From positions 1 through 64,000 of the forward strand of contig JAYYYF010000009.1 in assembly GCA_036340635.1 (NCBI GenBank): a DNA stretch of 64,000 nt. Reading direction: 5' to 3'. The stretch comes from GCA-002728855 sp036340635 (GTDB taxonomy: Bacteria > Bacteroidota > Bacteroidia > Flavobacteriales > Flavobacteriaceae). Below are positions 17,050 through 27,600 of the stretch, piece by piece (the first letter of the stretch is position 1; each line of letters begins with the position of its first letter). The position numbers and the translations under genes are program-made. The notes beneath the pieces are model-generated. The model made no database searches. It was not told the DNA's origin and saw only the letters and a program-made list of their open reading frames with translations.

Positions 17050-17906
17050 TATAAAACGTTTATAAGCTGTTCTTTTATTTTTTCCAATTCATTTTTCATT
17101 TCAACTACAATTTTTTGCATTAATAAATAATTGGATTTTGATCCAATTGTATTGATTTCTCTGCCTATTTCTTGACTGATAAAGCTCAGCTTTTTCCCTT
17201 TTTCTATTCGTTTATCATTAAGTGTTGTTTTAAAAAACATTAAGTGGTTTTTTAATCTAACCAACTCTTCATTGATATCAATCTTTTCTAAATAATAAAT
17301 TAATTCCTGTTCAAATCTATTAAGATCTATTTCTTTTTTTAAGTCTAACAATTTTTTTTTAATCTTTTCTTTTACTATCTGCATCCTTTTTGGGGCTAAT
17401 TTTTCTATTTTCACAAGCATTTTTTGAATTGATTCTATGTTCCTTAAAAGGTCTTTCCTCATAGATTTCCCTTCCTTAATTCTAAAATCTACCACCTCTT
17501 TTACGGCAATTTTAACTAATGAAATAATTTGATTATATAATTTTCTGCTTGAAACATTATTATTAGAAAAAGAATCTGGTAATTTAATAGCAATTTTTAA
17601 TAACTCTAAATCATTTGCTGGCGTTATCTTTTTTAAGTCTTTCATATAAGCACGTATAACCTTATGATTTAATTGAGAGTTAGAAGTTACTCCTGAAATT
17701 TTAAAGTTAATTTTAAGATCTACTTTTCCTCTTTTTAAAAAATCAACTAAAATTCCTCTAATATCTTTCTCAATATTTCTAAATATTGGATTTAAGCTAT
17801 AATTAATATCTAATATTTTACTATTTAAAGATTTTATATCTAAAGAAATTTTTCCAAACTCTGAATCTAATGATGCATTTCCAAAGCCAGTCATTGAGTG
17901 AAGCAT
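17049..17906 (-). CDS. YicC family endoribonuclease-like protein
   Basis: The family N-terminus (LHSMTGFGNA) fixes the start at ATG 17904-17906, giving 285 residues; a longer frame exists upstream but would run into the neighbouring DUF1080 gene. The C-terminal DUF1732-like part contains the family block ending in INTIGSKSNYLLMQKIVVEMKNELEKIKEQ. YicC proteins are reported to act on RNA (E. coli YicC with the sRNA RyhB). A TAAATTTG box ends four bases before the ATG, so the mRNA should be leaderless or nearly so. Confidence 0.92.
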   Translation of the reverse strand: MLHSMTGFGNASLDSEFGKISLDIKSLNSKILDINYSLNPIFRNIEKDIRGILVDFLKRGKVDLKINFKISGVTSNSQLNHKVIRAYMKDLKKITPANDLELLKIAIKLPDSFSNNNVSSRKLYNQIISLVKIAVKEVVDFRIKEGKSMRKDLLRNIESIQKMLVKIEKLAPKRMQIVKEKIKKKLLDLKKEIDLNRFEQELIYYLEKIDINEELVRLKNHLMFFKTTLNDKRIEKGKKLSFISQEIGREINTIGSKSNYLLMQKIVVEMKNELEKIKEQLINVL

Positions 17907-17909
17907 GTA

Positions 17910-17917
17910 CAAATTTA
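17910..17917 (-). promoter_or_regulatory. -7 box for yicC-gmk-nadD (TAAATTTG), near-leaderless
   Basis: The box matches TAnnTTTG and its final G is 4 bp from the yicC ATG. A TTG on the minus strand at 17944-17946 lies 26 bp upstream, slightly longer than the usual 17-23 bp. This placement supports the short yicC start. Confidence 0.5.
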
Positions 17918-17940
17918 AGAAAGAATTATTTAAATATGGA

Positions 17941-18690
17941 TTACAATTTGCGAACCCAAATATTTCTAAAAGAAACTTGCGAACAGCAGTGATTTTGAAG
18001 AGAAATTGGGCCATTGCCATGTGCAATATTTTTTGGCGGCCCAACATTTTCAGTTGTTCCTAAAATTTCAACATGATTATGAATCAGTATCCCATTATGA
18101 AAAACTGTAAAGTATCCCGATTGAATTTTTTTCTGATCAAGATCAAACTTTGGTGCATCAAATATAATATCATAGGATTGCCATTCGCCAGGTTTTCTAG
18201 AGGCATTAACTAATGGGATGTATTGCTTGTACACTGACCCTGCTTGTCCATTAACATATGTTGGAGATTTATAACTGTCTAGAATCTGAATTTCGTATCT
18301 GTTTTGCAAAAAGACACCACTATTTGATCTACTTTGATTTTTATATGATGTGTCTTCACTTGTTTTCCATTCTATATGTAATTGAACTGAACCAAAATTT
18401 TCTTTAGTTTCAATTCCCCCGGAGCCATCAAACACGACAGTAACAGAGCCATCGTCATTTATTTGCCAGCCGCTATCCTTATCAGACCACTTAGCCTTCC
18501 ATTTGGAAAGGTCAGATCCATCAAATAAAATAATAGCATCATCTGGAGGTGCTGAATCAGATAATGAATAGACCTCATTGGGTATTGGCTCCCATATTTC
18601 AGTATCCTTAGATTTTTGAGAAAAGATTATTAGAGGGGTGAGAAAGAAAAAAAATAATGAAATTTGGGGTTTTTTAACAAACATAATCAT
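17941..18690 (-). CDS. Secreted DUF1080 (3-keto-disaccharide hydrolase-like) protein
   Basis: The 249-residue protein has a signal peptide (about 1-24, ending IIFSQ) and one concanavalin-like DUF1080/PF06439 domain. Family blocks are AIILFDGSDLSKWK, GSVQLHIEWK, NSGVFLQNRYEIQILDSY, and the closing GPISLQNHCCSQVSFRNIWVRKL. The family includes hydrolases of 3-keto-glycosides and related sugar derivatives in marine Bacteroidota. No sugar operon is nearby, so the substrate is unknown. An ATG two codons later (18684) is an alternative start. Confidence 0.88.
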   Translation of the reverse strand: MIMFVKKPQISLFFFFLTPLIIFSQKSKDTEIWEPIPNEVYSLSDSAPPDDAIILFDGSDLSKWKAKWSDKDSGWQINDDGSVTVVFDGSGGIETKENFGSVQLHIEWKTSEDTSYKNQSRSNSGVFLQNRYEIQILDSYKSPTYVNGQAGSVYKQYIPLVNASRKPGEWQSYDIIFDAPKFDLDQKKIQSGYFTVFHNGILIHNHVEILGTTENVGPPKNIAHGNGPISLQNHCCSQVSFRNIWVRKL

Positions 18691-18760
18691 GATTCTAGAT
18701 TTTAATAAGAATTTCTATTTTTAAATATACTTAAATACTTCAGATTCTTTTTAGATAATT

Positions 18761-18768
18761 TATATTTG
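18761..18768 (+). promoter_or_regulatory. Candidate -7 box TATATTTG
   Basis: A perfect TAnnTTTG box lies 19 bp before the ATG of the Cys/Met PLP enzyme gene. No -33 TTG is found at normal spacing. Confidence 0.4.
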
Positions 18769-18787
18769 ATTAATAATATTTATTTCA

Positions 18788-19942
18788 ATGGGGAAAAAAA
18801 AGATGAAATTTAATACAAAGGCTATTCATGGAGGTCAAATGCCTGAGAAAGGATATGGGGCAGTAATGACTCCAATTTATCAAACCTCTACATATTCTCA
18901 ATCCAGTCCAGGAATGCATAAAGGATTTGAATATAGCCGAACAGGCAATCCTACTAGAAAAGCGCTTGAAAATTCCCTGGCAAGCATTGAAAACGGAAAG
19001 TATGGCTTAGCTTTTGGATCAGGGTTAGCAGCCATAGATGCGGTTTTAAAGCTTTTTAAAACTGGAGATGAAGTTATCTCAACTAATAATCTTTATGGAG
19101 GATCATATAGATTATTTACAAAAGTTTTTGAAAATTTTGGGATTAAGTTTCACTTTACTGAAATGGCTAATACTGCTTCAGTAAAAAAGCTTATTAACTC
19201 TAGAACTAAAATGATTTGGGTTGAAACGCCAACAAATCCTATGATGAATATTATTGATATTAAAGCCTTAAGCAGAATAGCTAAAGATAAAGGCCTTCTT
19301 TTGGCTGTTGATAATACTTTTGCCACTCCTTTTTTACAGCAGCCTTTAGATTTAGGAGCAGATATTATAATGCATTCCGCAACAAAATACTTGGCTGGGC
19401 ATAGTGATGTAGTTCTAGGAGCTCTCGTGGTTAAGGATAATAAATTAGCTGAAAAACTTCATTTTATTCAAAATGCAAGCGGAGCAATCTGCGGCCCAAT
19501 GGACAGCTTTTTAACCTTAAGAGGTATTAAAACCCTACATGTTCGAATGAAAAGGCATTGTGAAAATGCAAAAAAAATTGCAACTTTTTTAAGTAATCAT
19601 TCTAAAATAGATAAGGTATTTTGGCCTGGACTTAAAACGCATCATAATCATCAAATTGCCAAAGATCAAATGTCTGATTTCGGAGCTATGATCTCTTTCA
19701 CAACTAAGGGAAATAGTTTTAAAAATTCTATCCAAATAATAGAAAATTTAAAGCTTTTTACTTTGGCAGAGTCTTTAGGTGGAGTAGAGAGTCTTTCTTG
19801 CCACCCGGCATCAATGACACACGCATCCATTCCAAAAAAAGAAAGAGAACTTTCCGGTCTTGTTGATTCTCTTATCAGGTTAAGTGTGGGGATTGAAGAC
19901 GCTGAAGATCTAATATCAGATCTTAATCAGGCAATTCGATAA
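18788..19942 (+). CDS. Cystathionine gamma-synthase/gamma-lyase (Cys/Met PLP-dependent enzyme)
   Basis: The 384-residue protein belongs to PF01053. It shows YSRTGNPTR for cofactor phosphate and subunit contacts, GSGLAAIDA, the VETPTNP block, and the PLP lysine K200 in HSATKYLAGHSD. The closing ESLGGVESLSCHPASMTH matches gamma-synthase and gamma-lyase enzymes. The sequence alone does not separate synthase (methionine biosynthesis) from lyase (cysteine formation). ATG at 18803 gives the family-like start MKFNTKAIHGG and is a real alternative to the ATG used here. The gene stands alone. Confidence 0.92.
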   Translation: MGKKKMKFNTKAIHGGQMPEKGYGAVMTPIYQTSTYSQSSPGMHKGFEYSRTGNPTRKALENSLASIENGKYGLAFGSGLAAIDAVLKLFKTGDEVISTNNLYGGSYRLFTKVFENFGIKFHFTEMANTASVKKLINSRTKMIWVETPTNPMMNIIDIKALSRIAKDKGLLLAVDNTFATPFLQQPLDLGADIIMHSATKYLAGHSDVVLGALVVKDNKLAEKLHFIQNASGAICGPMDSFLTLRGIKTLHVRMKRHCENAKKIATFLSNHSKIDKVFWPGLKTHHNHQIAKDQMSDFGAMISFTTKGNSFKNSIQIIENLKLFTLAESLGGVESLSCHPASMTHASIPKKERELSGLVDSLIRLSVGIEDAEDLISDLNQAIR

Positions 19943-19968
19943 ATTAAAATTAGTTTAAGTTAATTGTT

Positions 19969-19976
19969 TAACTTTG
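19969..19976 (+). promoter_or_regulatory. Candidate -7 box TAACTTTG for gdhA
   Basis: The box fits TAnnTTTG and ends 38 bp before the gdhA ATG. It overlaps the right arm of a short inverted repeat (AGTTAA-N4-TTAACT, 19958-19973), which could let a regulator mask it. No -33 TTG is visible. Confidence 0.4.
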
Positions 19977-20014
19977 AGATATAGACTAAATCCTTTTTTT
20001 CTAAAAAAAATTCT

Positions 20015-21355
20015 ATGCAAAAAGATATTGAAAATTTCATTTCAGAGGTAAAACAAAGAAATTCTCATGAGCCTGAGTTTATGCAAGCTGTTAGAGAGGT
20101 TTCTGAAACTGTAATCCCATACATTGTCTCTCAAAAAATATACCATGGTAAAAACATTTTAATGAGGATGGTTGAGCCTGAAAGGGTTCTTATGTTTAGG
20201 GTGAATTGGGTGGATGATAAAGGCGAAATCCGAGTAAATAGAGGTTATCGTGTTCAAATGAACTCAGCTATTGGCCCATATAAAGGGGGGCTAAGGTTTC
20301 ATCCATCAGTAAATCTAAGTATTTTAAAATTTTTGGGTTTTGAACAAGTTTTTAAAAACAGCTTAACAACTCTTCCTATGGGAGGGGGGAAAGGCGGTTC
20401 TGATTTTGATCCAAAAGGAAAAAGTGATGGTGAAGTAATGAGGTTTTGTCAAAGTTTTATGACAGAACTTTTTAGATATATTGGTCCAAACACTGATGTT
20501 CCCGCTGGAGACATAGGAGTTGGAGGGAGAGAAATTGGATACATGTTTGGTCAATATAAAAAATTAAAAAAAGAATTTACGGGAGTTTTAACTGGGAAAG
20601 GATTGTCATGGGGAGGTTCATTAATTCGTCCCGAAGCTACCGGTTATGGGACTGTATATTTTGCTGAAAACATGTTAAATCATGTAAAAAAATCTATAAA
20701 AGACAAAACAGTTGTTATTTCAGGTTCTGGAAATGTTGCACAATTTGCAGCTGAAAAATGCAATCAACTTTCTGCAAAAGTTGTTACACTCTCCGATTCT
20801 TCTGGTTTCATTCATGATTCTGATGGAATAAATCCTGAAAAATTAAAGTATGTAATGGACCTAAAAAATAACAAAAGGGAAAGGATTTCTGAATATGTTA
20901 AAAAGTTTCCAAAAGCTAAGTTCTATAAAAACAAAACGCCTTGGCAGGTTCCCTGTGATATTGCTCTTCCTTGTGCTACTCAAAATGAACTTAATGTTAA
21001 TGATGCTGAAGTATTAGTTAATAATGGCTGTATCAGTGTTAGTGAAGGAGCTAATATGCCTTGTACTCCTGAAGCCATTTCTGTTTTTAGAAAAAATAAA
21101 ATATTGTTTGCTCCTGGAAAAGCTTCTAATGCTGGAGGAGTGGCCGTTTCAGGTCTAGAAATGGCTCAAAATTCATTAAGATATAGCTGGACAAGGGAGG
21201 AGGTTGATAATAAATTAAAAGATATTATGTTAGATATTCATAACTCATGCATAACTCATGGGTTAGAAAAAGGATACATAAATTATGAGAAAGGTGCCAA
21301 TATTGCTGGATTTATAAAAGTTGCAGATGCAATGCTTGCTCAAGGAGTGGTTTAG
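20015..21355 (+). CDS. gdhA: NADP-type glutamate dehydrogenase
   Basis: GdhA aminates 2-oxoglutarate to glutamate, a main entry of ammonium into metabolism. The 446-residue length and hexameric-type sequence match the NADP-dependent bacterial class. The substrate-binding segment GPYKGGLRFHPSV (88-100) and the active-site block PMGGGKGGSD (121-130, catalytic K126) are intact, followed by DVPAGDIGVGGREIG and the Rossmann turn GSGNVA. The gene is preceded by its own -7 box and followed after 24 bp by recO. Confidence 0.96.
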   Translation: MQKDIENFISEVKQRNSHEPEFMQAVREVSETVIPYIVSQKIYHGKNILMRMVEPERVLMFRVNWVDDKGEIRVNRGYRVQMNSAIGPYKGGLRFHPSVNLSILKFLGFEQVFKNSLTTLPMGGGKGGSDFDPKGKSDGEVMRFCQSFMTELFRYIGPNTDVPAGDIGVGGREIGYMFGQYKKLKKEFTGVLTGKGLSWGGSLIRPEATGYGTVYFAENMLNHVKKSIKDKTVVISGSGNVAQFAAEKCNQLSAKVVTLSDSSGFIHDSDGINPEKLKYVMDLKNNKRERISEYVKKFPKAKFYKNKTPWQVPCDIALPCATQNELNVNDAEVLVNNGCISVSEGANMPCTPEAISVFRKNKILFAPGKASNAGGVAVSGLEMAQNSLRYSWTREEVDNKLKDIMLDIHNSCITHGLEKGYINYEKGANIAGFIKVADAMLAQGVV

Positions 21356-21379
21356 TTTTCTCAAAGTTAAATTTCCAAA

Positions 21380-22105
21380 ATGTTAATATCAACTGAAGCC
21401 ATAGCTTTAAGTTCAATAAAATATTCTGAAAGTAGTCTTATAGTAAAATGCTTTACACTTAGCGAGGGGATAAAATCTTATTTAATAAAAGGGATACGAA
21501 CTAGAAAAAAAAACTCTTTAAATCTGGCGCTATTCCAGCCTCTAACTATTCTAGAAATAGATGCAAATCATAAAAACAATGGAAATTTAGAAAGTCTTCG
21601 ATCTGCTAAGATTTTACATCCTTATAAAACAATTCCCTTTGATATATATAAGAATTCTATCGCTTTATTTTTGTCTGAGACATTATCTAAGAGCATTAAA
21701 GAAGAGGAAAAAAATGAAGCTCTTTATTTATTTATAAAAAATTCAATGATTTGGTTTGACTCTTCATCAAACTATATAAATTTTCATATCCATTTTATAG
21801 TAAAATTTTTAAAATTTTTAGGAATCTCCCCTAATGAAAGCAAGATAAATTTAAAAGGATTTGATATGGTAAATGGGGCATTTTCTAGCTCTCTTAACAA
21901 CGATAATTACATGACTGGCAAGGTAATAACATACTTTAAAGAGTTTTTAGGCACAAATTTTGATAGAAATGATCTAACAATTAGCTCTTCAATCGAAAGA
22001 AAAGAATTATTAGAGTTTTTAATGAAATATATGCAAATACATTTAGAAGATTTTAGAAGGCCTAATTCCCTTAACATTATGTATGATCTTTTTAAAAGAA
22101 AATAA
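21380..22105 (+). CDS. recO: DNA repair protein RecO
   Basis: RecO helps RecR load RecA on SSB-coated single-stranded DNA. The 241-residue protein starts with the OB-fold region (STEAIALSSIKYSESSLIVKCFT, then YLIKGIR) and continues with the helical C-terminal domain. The cysteine zinc cluster seen in many RecO proteins is absent. The last 23 bp overlap the start of the TonB receptor gene. Confidence 0.92.
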   Translation: MLISTEAIALSSIKYSESSLIVKCFTLSEGIKSYLIKGIRTRKKNSLNLALFQPLTILEIDANHKNNGNLESLRSAKILHPYKTIPFDIYKNSIALFLSETLSKSIKEEEKNEALYLFIKNSMIWFDSSSNYINFHIHFIVKFLKFLGISPNESKINLKGFDMVNGAFSSSLNNDNYMTGKVITYFKEFLGTNFDRNDLTISSSIERKELLEFLMKYMQIHLEDFRRPNSLNIMYDLFKRK

Positions 22106-24581
22106 AATTTTATTATTTGTTTTTTTCTTTTTTTCTTTAAACAGTTTTTCACAAAAATTGATTATTAAAGACTCAAAAGAGAAGTTTATTATTGCTAATG
22201 TCTCTGTCTATAATACTCAAAAATCTCTTACGGTTTTATCAAACAGTGAGGGGAATATAGATTATTCTGGTTTTCAAAAATCTGATACCATCATTTTTAG
22301 CCATATTGCTTATGAAAAACTTCAAATTCCAATAGATAAAATCCCCCAATCATCTTCGGAAACAATTATCTATCTAAATTCTAATGCTCAAAAATTATCT
22401 GAAATTATTTTGTCTGTTGGTAGAAACAAAGAAAGCAGAAAAAAACTTTCGAAAAAAGTAGCTCTAATAACCCCAAGAAAAACTGAGCTTGACCTCCCTC
22501 AAACCTCAGCAGATTTATTATACTATGGAGGAGGAATTAGAATTCAAAAAACACAAGGCGGCGGAGGCAGTCCAGTTATTAGAGGATTTGAAGCTAATAG
22601 GGTTTTGCTTGTAGTTGATGGTGTTAGAATGAATAATGCCATTTATAGGTCTGGGCATCTTCAAAATGCAATTACAATAGACCCCAATGTTCTTGAAAGA
22701 ACTGAAGTTATTTTTGGACCATCCTCTGTGGGCTACGGATCTGATGCTCTTGGTGGTGTAGTTCATTTTTATACAATAAAACCTAAGCTTAATAATGAAA
22801 AAAAATGGACTATTAAAGGATTGGAGTCCTATAATACTACTCTAAATCATATTGTTACTAATCTAAACTTTGAGTATAGTAAAGAAAAATGGGCAAGTTT
22901 TACTAGTTTCTCTTATTCTGATTTTGGAGACATTGTGATGGGGGAAAATAGAACTCATGGTTTTAAAAATTGGGGATTAAATAAATTCATTCTTAGTAAA
23001 GAAAAATTTAATACCAATAGTCTTTTAAATAAAAACCCTAACATTCAAAAAAACACTGCTTACTCTCAATTTGATTTATTGCAAAAATTTAATTTTAAAG
23101 TGTCTGAAAGTTCCAATTTGATTTTTAATATCCAGCACTCCAATTCATCAAATATAGATCGTTATGATAAACTAAATGAGTATAATTCGTCGGAAGATCT
23201 CAAATATGCTCAATGGTACTATGGTCCTCAGAAAAGGACACTTTTGTCAACTTCTTATAATTTTTTAAATAATAATACCTGGTTAAATAAAGGGACTATA
23301 GTTGCTGCATTTCAAAAGATTAATGAATCTAGACATAATAGGAAATATCAATCTCTAGACTTGAACTCACAAATAGAAGATGTAGAAGTTTTTTCTATAA
23401 ATGCTGATTTTGTGAGACGGACAAGCAGTGTGTCTTCTTTTTCTTATGGTTTTGAATATACTTATAATAATGTACATTCAAAAGCATATGGAACGATTCT
23501 AACAAAACAAAACAACTCTATTTCTAATATTAATAACTCCAATTCAACGTTTAAAATTCCAACTAGATATCCAAGTGATGGAAGCAATTATAGTACGGCA
23601 GCATCCTATTATGAATTTAGGAAAGACCTTTCAGACAAGGCCAATGTTAATCTTGGCATGAGATATACATCCACATGGTTAAATGCTAGCTGGTTAGAAG
23701 AAGCTTTAATTGATGCTAATTTAAATATAATCAAAACACAAAACTCCTCATTAACAGGAAGTCTTGGATATGTTTATAGATCAAATAATGATTGGCAAAT
23801 AAGCGCTAATTTCTCTAGTGGTTTCAGGTCTCCAAACATTGATGACATGGGTAAAATTAGAGAAAACAGAGGGCTTCTTTCTGTTCCAAATCAACATTTA
23901 AAACCAGAATATGCTTACAACTCTGAACTAGGTTTCGCAAAATTTTTTAATAATAAAAGAAATATTTTCTTAGTTAATTTATATTATACTCATATTGCCG
24001 ATCATATTATTAGAGATTATTTTGAAATTCTTAACGATACTACAACACAAGATCCTGCCACAATTTTATATAATTCTGAGGAGGTAAAAACCATTGCAAA
24101 TATTAATTCTGGAAGAGCATATATCTATGGTTTCTCCTTTGATGCAGAAGCGACAATCCTGAACAATTTAATTTTCAAAAGCAATATTACTTTTACTAAA
24201 GGGGGTAGTGTTAATAGCTCTACTCCTTTACCCTCTATATCTCCTTTATTTGGTTCTTTTTATTTAAAGTGGATTAATTCTAATTTTAAAACCCAATTCT
24301 CTTACAAGTTTTCTGGATATAAAAATCCTGAGGATTATAGTTATGGTGGAGAAGATGGTCTTGAAGAAACGCCTTTATTAGGCTATAATGGCAAAGAACC
24401 TAATTATTATGGCATGCCTTCATGGGGAATTTTTAAGCTTTCCTCTTCTTATCAAATTTCAAATAAGTTAAAAACTACTTTAATCCTTGACAATATCTTT
24501 GACATCCATTATAGAGAGTTTGCTTCTGGAATATCATCTCCTGGGAGAAACATAAATATTGTTTTAGAGCATAAGTTCTAA
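22083..24581 (+). CDS. TonB-dependent outer-membrane receptor, heme/hemoglobin-like plug
   Basis: The 832-residue protein has a signal peptide (to about residue 24, ending NSFSQ), a carboxypeptidase-regulatory-like domain (about 25-100), a plug domain (about 115-235) and a 22-strand barrel ending in Phe (NIVLEHKF). The plug carries SPVIRGFEANRVLLVVDGVR and the SGHLQNAITIDPNVLE stretch, which resembles TonB receptors of the hemoglobin/hemin type. The ligand is not proven: no HmuY or heme-transport genes are adjacent. Its start lies inside the end of recO. Confidence 0.9.
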   Translation: MIFLKENKILLFVFFFFSLNSFSQKLIIKDSKEKFIIANVSVYNTQKSLTVLSNSEGNIDYSGFQKSDTIIFSHIAYEKLQIPIDKIPQSSSETIIYLNSNAQKLSEIILSVGRNKESRKKLSKKVALITPRKTELDLPQTSADLLYYGGGIRIQKTQGGGGSPVIRGFEANRVLLVVDGVRMNNAIYRSGHLQNAITIDPNVLERTEVIFGPSSVGYGSDALGGVVHFYTIKPKLNNEKKWTIKGLESYNTTLNHIVTNLNFEYSKEKWASFTSFSYSDFGDIVMGENRTHGFKNWGLNKFILSKEKFNTNSLLNKNPNIQKNTAYSQFDLLQKFNFKVSESSNLIFNIQHSNSSNIDRYDKLNEYNSSEDLKYAQWYYGPQKRTLLSTSYNFLNNNTWLNKGTIVAAFQKINESRHNRKYQSLDLNSQIEDVEVFSINADFVRRTSSVSSFSYGFEYTYNNVHSKAYGTILTKQNNSISNINNSNSTFKIPTRYPSDGSNYSTAASYYEFRKDLSDKANVNLGMRYTSTWLNASWLEEALIDANLNIIKTQNSSLTGSLGYVYRSNNDWQISANFSSGFRSPNIDDMGKIRENRGLLSVPNQHLKPEYAYNSELGFAKFFNNKRNIFLVNLYYTHIADHIIRDYFEILNDTTTQDPATILYNSEEVKTIANINSGRAYIYGFSFDAEATILNNLIFKSNITFTKGGSVNSSTPLPSISPLFGSFYLKWINSNFKTQFSYKFSGYKNPEDYSYGGEDGLEETPLLGYNGKEPNYYGMPSWGIFKLSSSYQISNKLKTTLILDNIFDIHYREFASGISSPGRNINIVLEHKF

Positions 24582-24635
24582 AAAATTTCATCTAAAATGG
24601 TTACTTTCGTTTCTATCAAAATTTCATTTCAATAA

Positions 24636-27600
24636 ATGTCTTTTAAAGAATATAAAAGTTTAAATCTTTCACAAATTGCCAAAGAAATTCTAAAAAATTG
24701 GGATTCTAATCAATCTTTTGAAAAAAGCATAGCTCTTAGAGAAGGATGCCCAAAATATATTTTTTATGAAGGCCCTCCTTCTGCAAATGGTATGCCAGGG
24801 ATTCATCATGTTATGGCTAGAACTATAAAAGATATTTTTTGTCGATATAAAACATTAAAAGGGTTTCAGGTAACTAGAAAAGCGGGCTGGGACACACATG
24901 GCCTTCCAATTGAATTAAGTGTTGAAAAAGAATTGGGAATTACTAAAGAAGATATTGGAAAATCTATAACTATTGAAGAATATAATAACGCTTGTAAAAA
25001 AGCCGTAATGCGTTATACTGATGTGTGGAATGACTTAACAAAAAAAATGGGCTATTGGGTTGATATGGAAAATCCCTATATAACATATAAGTCAAAATAT
25101 ATCGAGTCCGTTTGGTGGCTATTAAAAACTCTTTTTGATAAAGGGTTAATATATAAAGGTTATACTATCCAGCCATATTCCCCTAAAGCAGGAACTGGAT
25201 TAAGTTCTCACGAGTTAAATCAGCCTGGGACATATCAGGATGTAACTGATACCACGGTAACAGCTCAGTTTAAAGCTATTAATAATACTTTGCCAAATTC
25301 TATAAATCAACTTGATAACGTTTATTTTCTAGCATGGACTACTACTCCATGGACCTTGCCCTCTAATACCGCTCTAACTGTAGGCAATAATATTAAATAT
25401 GTGCTTATTTCTACTTTTAATCAATATACCAAAAGACCAATTCATGTGATTTTAGCAAAAGATTTAGTTGAAAGGGTTTTTTTAGGCCCTTTTATTCCAG
25501 TTGAAAACGAATCTAAGCTTAAATGGAGCTCTAAAAATAAAATCCCTTATTTTTTTAAACAAATATTTAAAGGCAGTGAATTAATTGGAATTAAATATGA
25601 GCAGCTTTGGGATGAAGCTCCGCTCCCTTATGAAAATCCTGAAAATGCTTTTAGAATTATTGCAGGTGATTTTGTAACAACAGAAGATGGGACAGGTATT
25701 GTTCATACGGCACCAACATTTGGAGCAGATGATGCAAAAGCTGCTAAAGAGGCGAATCCTGAAGTTCCTCCTATGTTAATATATGATGAGAATCAGCAAT
25801 TAGTCCCTTTAGTTGATCTACAAGGAAAATTTCGAACTGAACTTGGAAGTCTTGGGGGAAAGTATGTTAAAAACGCATACTATGGCAGTAAAGAAAAAAT
25901 GCCTGAAAGATCTGTAGATGTTGAAATTGCTATAAAACTAAAAGAAGAAAATAAAGCATTTAAAGTAGAAAAACACGTTCACAGTTATCCTAACTGCTGG
26001 AGAACTGATAAACCAATATTATATTATCCATTAGACTCTTGGTTTATTAAAGTGACTAAAAAGAAAAGTCTATTAACGAAACTAAACAAATCTATTAACT
26101 GGAAGCCTAAATCTACTGGAGAGGGAAGATTTGGGAATTGGCTTTCTAATGCCAATGATTGGAATCTTTCAAGATCAAGATTTTGGGGCATTCCCCTTCC
26201 AATTTGGAGGACTAAGGATTCCAAAGACACTATAATTATTGGATCTATTGAAGAACTAAAAAGAGAAATTGCCAAATCTATAAAGCTAGGCTTTATGGAA
26301 ACGGACCCATTTGATTCTTTTCAGATTAATGACATGAATGATTTAAATTATGAGAAAATTGATCTTCATAAAAATATTGTAGACGAGATAATCCTCTCCT
26401 CAAAAAAGAAACAACGAATGTATCGTGAACCTGATTTAATAGATGTTTGGTTTGACTCCGGGTCTATGCCATATGCACAATGGCATTATCCATTTGAAAA
26501 CAGAGAAATGATCGATGACAATCTCGCCTTTCCTGCTGATTATATTGCTGAAGGAGTTGACCAAACTAGAGGCTGGTTTTATACTTTACATGCTATTAGC
26601 TCATTGGTTTTTGAGTCTATTTCATATAAAAATGTAATATCAAACGGCCTTGTTTTAGATAAAAATGGGCAAAAAATGTCCAAACGTTTAGGAAATGTAA
26701 TAGATCCATTTAAGACTATAGAAGAATTTGGTCCGGATGCAACAAGGTGGTATATGATAAGTAATGCTAATCCTTGGGATAATTTAAAATTTGATCTTGA
26801 GGGAATTGAAGAAAGTAAGCGGAAATTTTTTGGAACACTATACAATATTTATTCCTTTTTCTGTCTTTATTCTAACATAGACAATTTTAGTTTTAGTGAA
26901 AAAGAGATTCCTAATTCTGAAAAGCCTGAACTGGATAGGTGGATAATTTCGGAATTAAATTCTTTAATTGCTGAGGTTGATAATCATTATTCTAATTATG
27001 AACCGACTAAAGCAGCAAGATCAATTTCAAAATTTACACAATTATATCTAAGCAATTGGTATGTTAGACTTTCTAGAAGAAGGTTTTGGAAAGGGTCATA
27101 TGAAAAAGATAAAATTTGTGCCTATCAAACTTTATTTACATGTTTAATAGAGATAGCGAAAATATCCTCCCCAATTGCTCCATTTTTTATGGATCGTTTA
27201 TATTCTGACTTGATGTCAAATACTAGTTTTGATTCATTTGATTCAGTTCATCATGCAAATTTCCCCAATTCAAAAAGCGAATTCATAGATTCTGGCTTAC
27301 AAAATAAAATAAGAAAAGCACAAATAATCTGCTCATTAATTTTATCCATTAGGAAAAAAGAAAAAATTAAGGTTCGACAACCCCTTTCAAAAGTAATGAT
27401 CCCTTTTTCTTCTTCTGCTGAAAAATTAGAGTTTGAAGAAATTTCAGGCCTTATTAAATCAGAAGTAAATGTCAAAGAAATTGAATTTATAAGTTCTTCT
27501 TCAGGAATTTTAGTTAAAAAAGTGAAACCAAATTTTAAACGTCTAGGCCCTAAATTAGGAAATTTATTATCTGATGCTATAATACAAATCCAAAAATTTG

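Noticed and set aside
17907..18047. N-terminal extension of the YicC-like gene
   Set aside because: The extra 47 codons overlap the DUF1080 gene and include the -7 box; the YicC family starts at the MTGFG block.
18691..18787. Possible SAM riboswitch before the Cys/Met PLP enzyme
   Set aside because: The spacer is under 100 bp and AT-rich, without recognisable paired stems or conserved G-rich core.
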